DNA of 64,000 nt from Rhodospirillum sp047263945 (GTDB lineage: Bacteria; Pseudomonadota; Alphaproteobacteria; Rhodospirillales; Rhodospirillaceae): the NCBI RefSeq assembly GCF_047263945.1, contig NZ_JBLAVB010000011.1, forward strand, positions 85,079 to 149,078. Reading direction: 5' to 3'. Shown here one piece after another: positions 42,992 through 50,391 of the stretch. The notes beneath the pieces were generated by a model. That model worked only from the letters and a program-made list of their open reading frames with translations, made no database searches and had not been told where the DNA came from. The position numbers were made by a program, and so were the translations under genes. How positions within the stretch are numbered: position 1 is the stretch's first letter; each line of letters begins with the position of its first letter.

Positions 42992-45309
42992 GCGCGGCGC
43001 GCCTCCTCGCAAGCCATGAGGATTTTTTCCGGCGTCGCCGGAGCGGCCAGGGTGGGCTCCCATCCCGCCGGAGCAAGCGAGGCGACCGCATCCCGCAGCG
43101 CCAACCAGACCGACAGCGCCAGAACTAAGGGCGGCTCGCCGACGGCCTTGGAGCGAAAGACGGTGGCCTCCTCGTTCGGAGCGTCGGCCAGCAGGTCCAC
43201 GGTAAAGACGGCGGGCACATCCCGGGCCGTGGGGATCTTGTAGGTGGAAGGGGCATGGGTGCGCAAGCGCCCTTCCCCGTCCCAGACCAGCTCCTCCATG
43301 GTCAGCCAGCCCATGCCCTGAATGAAGCCGCCCTCGATCTGGCCCTTGTCCACCGCCGGATTGAGCGACGCGCCCACGTCATGGAGGATGTCCACGCGCA
43401 GAGGTTTCCATTCACCGGTCAGGGTGTCGATGGCGACCTCGGAGACGGCCAGCCCATGGGCGAAATACAAGAAAGGACGGCCCGTGTTGGTCGTCCGATC
43501 GAAGTGGATTTTCGGCGTGCGATAGAACCCCGTCGACGACAGGGAAATCCGCTCAACATGACAGGCTTCGGCCAGTTCGGGGAAGGAGAGGCTTTTGTTG
43601 CCAGCAAACACCCGGTTGCTCTCGAAGCGGATGGCCTCGACGGGTTCCTCGAACAGGGCTGCGGCGTGGTCGGCCATGCGGGCGCGGATGGTCTCTGCGG
43701 CGACTTTCGCAGCCATGCCGTTGAGGTCCGTGCCCGAGGACGCCGCCGTGGGCGAGGTGTTGGGCACCTTGCCCGTCGTCGTCGCCGTGGGCTTGATCCG
43801 GTCCAGGTCCAGACCGAAGACGGCGGCGACCACCTGGGCGACCTTGACGAACAGCCCCTGCCCCATCTCCGTCCCGCCGTGATTCAGGCTGACCGAGCCA
43901 TCCGTATAGACATGCACCAACGCGCCTGCCTGATTCATCTCCGGCTTGTTGAAGGACACGCCGAATTTAACCGGCGAGAGAGCCAGTCCCTTGCGCAGGG
44001 TGGGGTTGGCGGCGTTGAAGGCATCGACGGACGCCCGCAGGGCGGCGTAATCAGAGGAGGCCAGCAGGGTCTCCAGCATGGCAGGCAGGCGAAAATGCTC
44101 GACCGTTTGGTGATAGGGGGTGATGTCCCGACCCGGGCCGTAGAAATTGCGGCGCCGCACCTCCAAGGGGTCCAATCGGAGCACCCGGGCGATGTGGTCC
44201 AGCATGGCCTCTGCCGCCATCATCCCCTGGGGGCCGCCGAAGCCACGGAAGGCCGTGTTGGATTGGCGGTTCGTCTTGCAATAGAGGCCCGTCAACCGGA
44301 CATGGGGATAATAATAGGCGTTGTCGGCGTGGCTCAACGCGCGGCTGACCACCCCCGGAGACAGGTCCACGGACCAACCGCAATCGGCGGCCAAGGTCAT
44401 GTCGACGGCGAGAATGCCTCCCTCGTCATCCACGCCCACCTCCCAGGACAGAAGAAAGCCATGGCGCTTGCCGGTGACCTCCATATCCGTGTCCCGGTCC
44501 AGGCGCAGCTTGCAGGGCCGACCGGTGACCCGGGCGGCCACAGCGGCGATGCCCGCAACGAGCGTCGCTTGGCTCTCCTTGCCGCCGAAGCCCCCGCCCA
44601 TGCGCCGGATCTCCACGGTCACGGCGTTCATATCCAGGCCCAGCAGGCGGGCGACCAGATGTTGAACCTCGGTCGGGTGCTGGGTGCCCGAATGGACCAG
44701 CATGTCCTGGTCCTCTCCGGGGATGGCCAAGGCCACCTGGGTCTCCAGATAGAAATGGTCCTGGCCCCCCACCCGCACAGAGCCCGTCAGGCGGTGCGGC
44801 GCCCGGGCCAGCTCCGGATCCGGGTTCCCCCGCAGGAAGACCGAAGGGGGAAGCAAATGGTGTTCAGCGGCAATCGCCTCGTCCAGGGCGAGGACCGGCG
44901 GAAGCGGCTCGCCCTCGACCGTGACCAGGGCCGCCGCCCGCCGTGCCGTGTCCTCGTCGCGGGCGCAGACGGCGGCGATGGGATGGCCAACGTATTCGAC
45001 CAGATCCTCGGCCAGCAGAACTTCTCCGGGGACGATGGCGCCGATGTCGTTGGGGCCGATGATGTCCTTTGCGGTGATCACCGCAAAGACGCCCGGCAGG
45101 GCCAAGGCGGCGCGGACATCAATGCCGGTGAGCCGCGCATGGGCCCAGGGGCTGGTGACCAAAGCCAGATGGAGGGCCCCCCGAGGCAGGGGCATGTCAT
45201 CGATATAGAGGGCCTCGCCGGTCGTATGCTTCAGGGCGCTGTCATGGGCTGCAGTGACATGAACGGCGGAGGGGGGGGAGGCGGAGGACGGAACCGAAGG
45301 GGATGTCAT
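42988..45309 (-). CDS. xdhB: Xanthine dehydrogenase molybdopterin-binding subunit XdhB
   Basis: 773 residues from ATG 45309, just beyond the xdhA stop. Typical XdhB: HTTGEALYIDDMPLPRGALH near the start, RMGGGFGGKESQATLVAGIA (Moco contact), FRGFGGPQGMMAAEAMLDHI, and the catalytic-Glu region KGQIEGGFIQGMGWLTMEEL near the C-terminus. Oxidises hypoxanthine/xanthine to urate with XdhA. It overlaps xdhC by four bases. Confidence 0.96.
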   Translation of the reverse strand: MTSPSVPSSASPPSAVHVTAAHDSALKHTTGEALYIDDMPLPRGALHLALVTSPWAHARLTGIDVRAALALPGVFAVITAKDIIGPNDIGAIVPGEVLLAEDLVEYVGHPIAAVCARDEDTARRAAALVTVEGEPLPPVLALDEAIAAEHHLLPPSVFLRGNPDPELARAPHRLTGSVRVGGQDHFYLETQVALAIPGEDQDMLVHSGTQHPTEVQHLVARLLGLDMNAVTVEIRRMGGGFGGKESQATLVAGIAAVAARVTGRPCKLRLDRDTDMEVTGKRHGFLLSWEVGVDDEGGILAVDMTLAADCGWSVDLSPGVVSRALSHADNAYYYPHVRLTGLYCKTNRQSNTAFRGFGGPQGMMAAEAMLDHIARVLRLDPLEVRRRNFYGPGRDITPYHQTVEHFRLPAMLETLLASSDYAALRASVDAFNAANPTLRKGLALSPVKFGVSFNKPEMNQAGALVHVYTDGSVSLNHGGTEMGQGLFVKVAQVVAAVFGLDLDRIKPTATTTGKVPNTSPTAASSGTDLNGMAAKVAAETIRARMADHAAALFEEPVEAIRFESNRVFAGNKSLSFPELAEACHVERISLSSTGFYRTPKIHFDRTTNTGRPFLYFAHGLAVSEVAIDTLTGEWKPLRVDILHDVGASLNPAVDKGQIEGGFIQGMGWLTMEELVWDGEGRLRTHAPSTYKIPTARDVPAVFTVDLLADAPNEEATVFRSKAVGEPPLVLALSVWLALRDAVASLAPAGWEPTLAAPATPEKILMACEEARRA

Positions 45310-45311
45310 GT

Positions 45312-46742
45312 TCACAGGGCCTCCAGTCGCAGGGGCGCGCTCGTCTCGGTGGTGTCCAGATAGAGCCGTTCGAGCAGATTCGCCGCCACCAATCGGCGAT
45401 AGGCCGCCGTGCCCCGGGCATCGTCCATGGGGGCGATGTCCTCGGCGAGGGCCACCTTGGCCGCCTCCAGACTGGCACGGGTCCAGGGCTGGCCGAGCAA
45501 GGCTTCTTCCGCCGCGACGGCCCGCTTGGGCCGGTCGGCCACCCCGCCATAGGCGAGGCGGGCGGTAGTGACGCATCCGTTTTCGATGCCCAGAACGAAG
45601 GCGGCGGAAACGGCGGAAATGTCCTGATCCACCCGCTTGGCCACTTTGTGGCAACTCACATGCAGGTCTGGGGAGGGCTTGGAAATACGGATGGAGAGGA
45701 TCAGCTCATCGGGCGCGAGGGCCGTTTTGCGGTAGCCGGTGACAAAATCCTCCACGGGCAGGACACGCTCGCCCCGGGTGCTGCCCAGGATCACCTCGGC
45801 CCCCAGCGCGATCAGGGGCGGCAAGCTGTCGCCGATGGGCGAGGCCGTCCCCAGGTTCCCAGCGAGGGTTCCCAGATTGCGGATCTGCGCCGCAGCGATG
45901 CGCCGGACCAGGGCCCCCAGCGAGGGGGCCAGGGTGGTCATCGCCGCCAGCGCCTCGGCATAGGGGGTGGTGGCGCCGATCTCCAGGGAGTCCTCGGTTT
46001 CACGCAGCCCCCGGAGTGCGGGGATTCGGCCCAGGGCGAGGATCTCGGTGGGGCGCTCCAGGGACTTGGTGATCCGCAGGCCCAGATCCGTTCCCCCCGC
46101 CCAAACCCAGGCGTCGGGGTGCTCGGCGCGGAAGGCCAGGGCCTCGGCCAAATCCACGGGAGCGCAAACCCGTTGCCCCTCCGCTGTGTAAGCCAGAGGC
46201 TCGGCGGCAAGGGCGCGCAAGCTCTCTTCCACGGCGGGAGCAAGGGAGGGGGTCCAGTTGGGCAGGGTCCGGGCGGCCTCGACAATCGGACGGTAACCCG
46301 TGCAACGGCAGAGGTTCCCGGCGATGGACTCGAGAATCGCCTCCTCGCTCCGGTCCGCATCCAGGGACAGGGCGGCCAGCGCCATGGTGAAGCCAGGCGA
46401 GCAGTATCCACATTGGGTGCCATGGAAGTCGGCCAAAGCCCGTTGTACCGGGTGGGCAGTGCCATCGGCTCCGGCCAAGCCTTCTGCGGTGATCACCGCT
46501 CCGCCATGGATCTGGGGAAGAAGAACAAGGCAGGCATTGATCGCCCGCCACGTGAGGCCATCTCCTTCTAAGGGAGGAGTGCCCAGCAAAACCGTGCAGG
46601 CCCCGCAGTCCCCTTCCGCGCAGCCTTCCTTGCTGGCGGTCCACCCCTCCCCGCGCAACCAACGGAGCAGGGTCCAATCCGGCGGCACCCCCACCACATG
46701 GGTCATTTGGCCGTTCAAAGCGAAGCGCGTTCCACCGTCCAT
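45312..46742 (-). CDS. xdhA: Xanthine dehydrogenase FeS/FAD subunit XdhA
   Basis: 476 residues from ATG 46742, which has a strong AGGAGGT site seven bases upstream. Two [2Fe-2S] clusters: plant-type CAEGDCGACTVLL (about residues 40-55) and CGYCSPGF...LCRCTGYRP (about 110-155). FAD-binding domain from about 185 (WVWAGGTDLGLRITKSLERP; IRNLGTLAGNLGTASPIGDS). Transfers electrons from the XdhB Mo centre to NAD+. First gene of xdhABC-uraDH, divergent from the binding-protein gene at 46945. Confidence 0.96.
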   Translation of the reverse strand: MDGGTRFALNGQMTHVVGVPPDWTLLRWLRGEGWTASKEGCAEGDCGACTVLLGTPPLEGDGLTWRAINACLVLLPQIHGGAVITAEGLAGADGTAHPVQRALADFHGTQCGYCSPGFTMALAALSLDADRSEEAILESIAGNLCRCTGYRPIVEAARTLPNWTPSLAPAVEESLRALAAEPLAYTAEGQRVCAPVDLAEALAFRAEHPDAWVWAGGTDLGLRITKSLERPTEILALGRIPALRGLRETEDSLEIGATTPYAEALAAMTTLAPSLGALVRRIAAAQIRNLGTLAGNLGTASPIGDSLPPLIALGAEVILGSTRGERVLPVEDFVTGYRKTALAPDELILSIRISKPSPDLHVSCHKVAKRVDQDISAVSAAFVLGIENGCVTTARLAYGGVADRPKRAVAAEEALLGQPWTRASLEAAKVALAEDIAPMDDARGTAAYRRLVAANLLERLYLDTTETSAPLRLEAL

Positions 46743-46944
46743 GACACCTCCTGAAACTGATCGCCCCATTATTGCAGACATTGGCGCCAAAAATCGTCGA
46801 CAATTTTCATTTCTATGGCTAAAAACAATGCACGGCATTTGTCTGCGTATTTTTTAAGCAACTTATGACGCTGACTCCCCCGATTTCGTTTCCATAATGC
46901 GCTTCCCTCTTAATCACTGGCCCTTCCTCATTGGAGAGATCACC

Positions 46945-47979
46945 ATGAGCTTCCCCTCGCCGCGCAAGTCCCTTGCCTCCCTGGGCGTCGCCCTTCTCAC
47001 CCTTGCCGGAACGGCGTCCGCCCAGGCAGAGGACCTGCTGCCGGTCAAGTTCTCCCTGGACTGGAAGTTCGAGGGCCCCTCCGCCGCCTTCCTGCTGGCC
47101 AAGGAGAAGGGCTACTTCGAGGCCGAGGGGCTGGATGTGACCGTTGATTCGGGCAATGGCAGTTCCGGCGCGGTGACCCGGGTGGCCTCCGGCGCCTATG
47201 ACATTGCCATGGCCGATCTGAACTCCATGATCGAGTTCAACGCCAACAACCCGGACAAGGCCATGAAGGCCATGTTTATCATCTACGATGCCCCGCCCTT
47301 CGCGCTGTTCACCCTGAAGAAAAGCGGCATCGATTCCGTCGAAAAAATGGCGGGAAAGACGTTCGGGGCGCCGGTTTTCGATGCCCCACGCAAACTGTTC
47401 CCCGCCTTTGCCTCGGTCACCGGCCTGGATAAGGACAGCGTGACTTGGGAGTCCATGGATCCCCCCTTGCGTGAACCCATGCTGATGCGCGGGGACGTGG
47501 ATGGCATCTCCGGCTTCTACTTCACCAGCCTGTTGAACCTGCGGGGCCTGGGCATCAAAGCCGAGGATCTGAACATCTGGCAATATGCCGACGAGGGCCT
47601 GTCCCTGTACGGCAACGGCCTGATTGCCTCGCCGGAAATGATGAAGGATCACCCGAAGGCCATCACCGGTTTCCTGAAGGCCGTCATTAAGGGCTGGAAG
47701 GACGTGGTCGCCGATCCCAAGGCGGGTATCGCCGCCATCAAGGAGGTTGACCCCCTGATCGATGACGCCCTGGAGCTGGACCGCCTGCAATTGGCCATCG
47801 ACAACAATGTGCTGACCGACTGGGTCAAGGCCAATGGCATGGGCGGCATCGACGACGCCCGCATGAAGACCGCCATTGATCAGGTGGTCCTGTCCTTCGG
47901 CCTGGAGCAGACCCCCGCCGTGGCCGATGTCTTCACCACGGAGTTCCTGCCCCCCGCCAAGGAGCGGATGCTCCAGTAG
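46945..47979 (+). CDS. ABC transporter substrate-binding protein, NMT1/THI5-like
   Basis: 344 residues from ATG 46945 (GGAG upstream). Signal peptide ending TASAQAED near residue 30, then an NMT1/SsuA-type binding fold: VKFSLDWKFEGPSAAFLLAK, GYFEAEGLDVTVDSGNGSSG, YDIAMADLNSMIEFN. The LDW segment and GYF-x-x-E-G-L are shared with thiamine-precursor, taurine and nitrate binding proteins. Divergent from xdhA and grouped with the ATPase (48373) and permease (49158), so a purine or related N-heterocycle is the likely ligand (inference). Confidence 0.85.
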   Translation: MSFPSPRKSLASLGVALLTLAGTASAQAEDLLPVKFSLDWKFEGPSAAFLLAKEKGYFEAEGLDVTVDSGNGSSGAVTRVASGAYDIAMADLNSMIEFNANNPDKAMKAMFIIYDAPPFALFTLKKSGIDSVEKMAGKTFGAPVFDAPRKLFPAFASVTGLDKDSVTWESMDPPLREPMLMRGDVDGISGFYFTSLLNLRGLGIKAEDLNIWQYADEGLSLYGNGLIASPEMMKDHPKAITGFLKAVIKGWKDVVADPKAGIAAIKEVDPLIDDALELDRLQLAIDNNVLTDWVKANGMGGIDDARMKTAIDQVVLSFGLEQTPAVADVFTTEFLPPAKERMLQ

Positions 47980-48097
47980 CACCGGTTTTGTGAGGAGGGG
48001 CGCCACCTTTATGGACCGCCCTTCTTCTTTTGAGACCATACCCTGAAAAGGTCGTCTTTCCCGCTTGGGCGCCAGAGTGCGCAGATTTCTTATCTAT

Positions 48098-48284
48098 ACT
48101 CTGTGTCCTCGAAAATCCGGAAAACCTGCTTCGCAGTTTCTGGGCCCTGCCCAGACCCGCAAAGGGTCGCGGACCCTTTGATCCCAAATGGGGGTCCGGG
48201 GCCTCAGGCCCCGGTGGGGGGTGGGGCAAAGCCCCGCGTTTTTCGGCTTTTTTAGGTCGTCATTCCCGCCCCAGCGGGGATGAC
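48098..48284 (+). repeat. Family B hairpin element, copy 2, plus REP palindrome
   Basis: Starts CTCTGTGTCCTCGAAAATCCGG, as copy 3 does. Stems: GAAAACCTGCTTCGCAGTTTC (48120-48140), CTGGGCCCTGCCCAG (48140-48154), ACCC/GGGT around GCAAA, GGGGCCTCAGGCCCC (about 48198-48212) and GGGGCAAAGCCCC (about 48223-48235). A REP-like palindrome GTCATTCCCGC.../...GGGATGAC follows at 48259-48284. It separates the binding-protein gene from its ATPase and permease genes; the 393-bp gap has no gene. Confidence 0.8.
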
Positions 48285-48372
48285 AAAAGAGATCTCTTCC
48301 AATGAGCCGGAAAAACCGTGGTCTTGCGGACCCGCCCTTTCCCTTCCTATCCCCTAGGCTACCGGAGTGTCC

Positions 48373-49158
48373 ATGTCCCATGCGTTCATCGAACTGGACC
48401 GGGTCCGTTTGCGTTATCGGGAAGGCGATGCCCTCGCCCTTGAGCAAACCACCCTATCCATCCGTGAAGGGGAGTTTGTTGCCGTCGTTGGTCCCAGCGG
48501 CTGCGGCAAATCCTCTCTGATGAAACTGGTCACTGGCCTGATGCCGCCCACCGAGGGCAACGTCATCGTTGCGGGCCAGGAAGTCACCGACCCCATTTCC
48601 ATCGTCGGCATGGCCTTCCAGGCCTCCACCCTGCTGCCCTGGCGGACCACTCTCGACAACATCATGCTGCCGCTGGAGATCGTCCAGCCCCACCGCTCCC
48701 GCCTGCGCAAGCACAAGGCCAAGTACATCGAGAAGGCCCGCACCCTGCTGGCCGAGGTGGGCCTGAGTGGCTGCGAGGACAAATTCCCCTGGGAGCTGTC
48801 CGGCGGCATGCAGCAGCGGGCCAACCTCTGCCGGGCGCTAATCCATGGACCACGGCTGTTGATGCTCGACGAGCCGTTTGGAGCGCTCGATGCCTTCACC
48901 CGCGAGGAACTGTGGGATGCGCTCCAATCCCTGTGGATGGAGCATAAGTTCACGGTGATCCTGGTCACCCACGACCTGCGCGAAGCCGCCTATCTGGCCG
49001 ACACTATCTATGTCATGAGCAAGCGCCCCGGACGCATCCTGGTGCGGCGGGAGAACGACCTGGCCCGGCCCCGCACCCAGGACACCAGTTTTACGCCGCC
49101 CTTCGTCGACCTGGTCCATGAACTGCGCGATGAAATCCGTTCCGTGAGGGCAAGCTGA
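48373..49158 (+). CDS. ABC transporter ATP-binding protein (SsuB/TauB/ThiZ type)
   Basis: 261 residues from ATG 48373 with GGAG upstream; a GTG two codons earlier is possible. Walker A GPSGCGKSSLMKLVTGL, Q-loop in GMAFQASTLLPWRTTLDN, signature LSGGMQQRANLCRALI, Walker B LLMLDEPFGALDAFTRE, switch His in LVTHDLREAAYLAD. The nitrate/taurine/thiamine-precursor importer subfamily. Start and stop overlap the permease ATG by one base. Confidence 0.9.
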   Translation: MSHAFIELDRVRLRYREGDALALEQTTLSIREGEFVAVVGPSGCGKSSLMKLVTGLMPPTEGNVIVAGQEVTDPISIVGMAFQASTLLPWRTTLDNIMLPLEIVQPHRSRLRKHKAKYIEKARTLLAEVGLSGCEDKFPWELSGGMQQRANLCRALIHGPRLLMLDEPFGALDAFTREELWDALQSLWMEHKFTVILVTHDLREAAYLADTIYVMSKRPGRILVRRENDLARPRTQDTSFTPPFVDLVHELRDEIRSVRAS

Positions 49159-49994
49159 TGAGCACTGAAACTCCCGTTCCGCAGCCCCCTGCGCCCCCCG
49201 CACGCCGCAAAAAGCCCATGGGCCGTCGCTTGGCCGAACATGACGCGACCAAGAAAGCCGCGCCCTGGGTGGCGACCATCGGCTTGTTCGTCTTCTGGGA
49301 AATCATCTGCCGAGGCTTTTCCGTGCCAGAATACATCCTGCCCACCCCCTCGGCCAGTTTCGCCGCCATATGGCAGTACCGGGACGCGATCTGGCTCCAT
49401 GCGGCCCAAACCCTCTATACCACGGTGGTCGGCTTTGTCATTGCAGTGGTCTTCGGCGTTCTTTTAGGGGCGCTGGTGGGCTCGTCGAAGACCATTTACG
49501 ATGCGCTCAATCCCATGCTGATCGGCTTCAACAGCGTACCCAAAGTGGCCGTGGTGCCCATCCTGGTCATGTGGTTCGGCATCGGTACGGTTCCGGCCAT
49601 CTTAACGGCTTTCCTCATTTCCTTCTTCCCCATCGTGGTCAATGTGGCAACGGGCTTGGCGACCTTGGAACCGGAACTGCGGGACGTATTGCGCTCCCTG
49701 GGGGCAACGCGGACGGATATTTTGATGAAGGTCGGTTTTCCCCGTGCCCAACCCTTCTTCTTCGCCTCCTTGAAAATTGCCATCACCCTGGCCTTCGTAG
49801 GGTCGGTGCTGTCGGAAACGGTGGCGTCCAACAAAGGCATCGGCTACCTAATGATGTCTGCCAGCTCCAAGTTCAACATGCCGTTGGTGTTCGCCGGTCT
49901 GATGGTGATTGCGGTGATGGGCATCGTCATGTACGAGATCTTCAACCGCATTGAAATGCACTCCACAAAGTGGGCGACGCGGGGCGGGCAGTAA
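49158..49994 (+). CDS. ABC transporter permease (SsuC/TauC/ThiX type)
   Basis: 278 residues with six membrane spans after a basic Pro-rich N-terminus. BPD_transp_1 hallmark: the EAA-like loop LEPELRDVLRSLGATRTDIL followed by PRAQPFFFASLKIAITLAFV. Preceding blocks: VPKVAVVPILVMWFGIGTVP. It completes the importer with the 46945 binding protein and 48373 ATPase. Confidence 0.9.
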   Translation: MSTETPVPQPPAPPARRKKPMGRRLAEHDATKKAAPWVATIGLFVFWEIICRGFSVPEYILPTPSASFAAIWQYRDAIWLHAAQTLYTTVVGFVIAVVFGVLLGALVGSSKTIYDALNPMLIGFNSVPKVAVVPILVMWFGIGTVPAILTAFLISFFPIVVNVATGLATLEPELRDVLRSLGATRTDILMKVGFPRAQPFFFASLKIAITLAFVGSVLSETVASNKGIGYLMMSASSKFNMPLVFAGLMVIAVMGIVMYEIFNRIEMHSTKWATRGGQ

Positions 49995-50088
49995 GGGGCA
50001 TCCGAGCGCACACCGTCACCGCATCGCCGTTTTTCCTGATCACCCCTGCGCAACCACTCCGCGCCCTGGGTTTGATCGGGATCGCCCC

Positions 50089-50188
50089 ACGGTACACGAC
50101 AGGGGATGTTTTCCCGTCACGGGGCTTTGCCCCCCCCTCTTTGGCGAGACTGGGGCCGAAAGGCCCCAGACCACGGGCTTTTACTTTT
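50089..50188 (+). repeat. Family A multi-hairpin element, copy 5 (truncated)
   Basis: The left closing arm GGTACACGACAGG (50091-50103), a degenerate first hairpin (CGGGGCTTTGC then C-tract, 50120-50136) and TGGGGCCGAAAGGCCCCA (50151-50168) are present. The two 3' hairpins and right arm are missing; an AGCGGAATGAGG inverted pair (50191-50237) replaces them. Confidence 0.8.
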
Positions 50189-50247
50189 AGAGCGGAATGA
50201 GGGCGGAAAACCGGTACCCCTTTTTCCTCATTCCGCTCGCGAGAGCG

Positions 50248-50391
50248 TTATACCAAGCGGCGCGGGTTGAAACCCACGCCGCTTTTCTTGCGTTCAAACG
50301 CCATGCGGGCTTTTACCCGCCATAAGGCGCGGCGGCCACTTGGCCGCTTCCAAGGTGCGGTGAGGCAAACTCACCGCACCTTGGTATTATA
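50248..50391. repeat. Family C repeat, copy 2, bounded by TTATACCAAG arms
   Basis: TTATACCAAG (50248-50257) and CTTGGTATTATA (50380-50391) are inverted ends. Inside are a GGCG...CGCC hairpin (50258-50283), the family C core GGGCTTTTACCCGCCATAAGGC (in part, 50307-50328), GGCCACTTGGCC, and the histidine-kinase terminator stem. The core matches 36009-36047 in reverse. The gap 49995-50386 holds no gene. Confidence 0.75.
50350..50384 (-). terminator. Terminator hairpin of the hybrid kinase gene
   Basis: Fourteen-bp perfect stem (CCAAGGTGCGGTGA / TCACCGCACCTTGG) with a seven-base loop directly beyond the kinase stop on the minus strand. No clear U-tract follows, so it may be a repeat-derived or Rho-assisted terminator. 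Confidence 0.55.

Noticed and set aside
43255..45363. 702-aa open frame on the + strand across xdhB
   Set aside because: Antisense shadow of xdhB; no recognisable motif.
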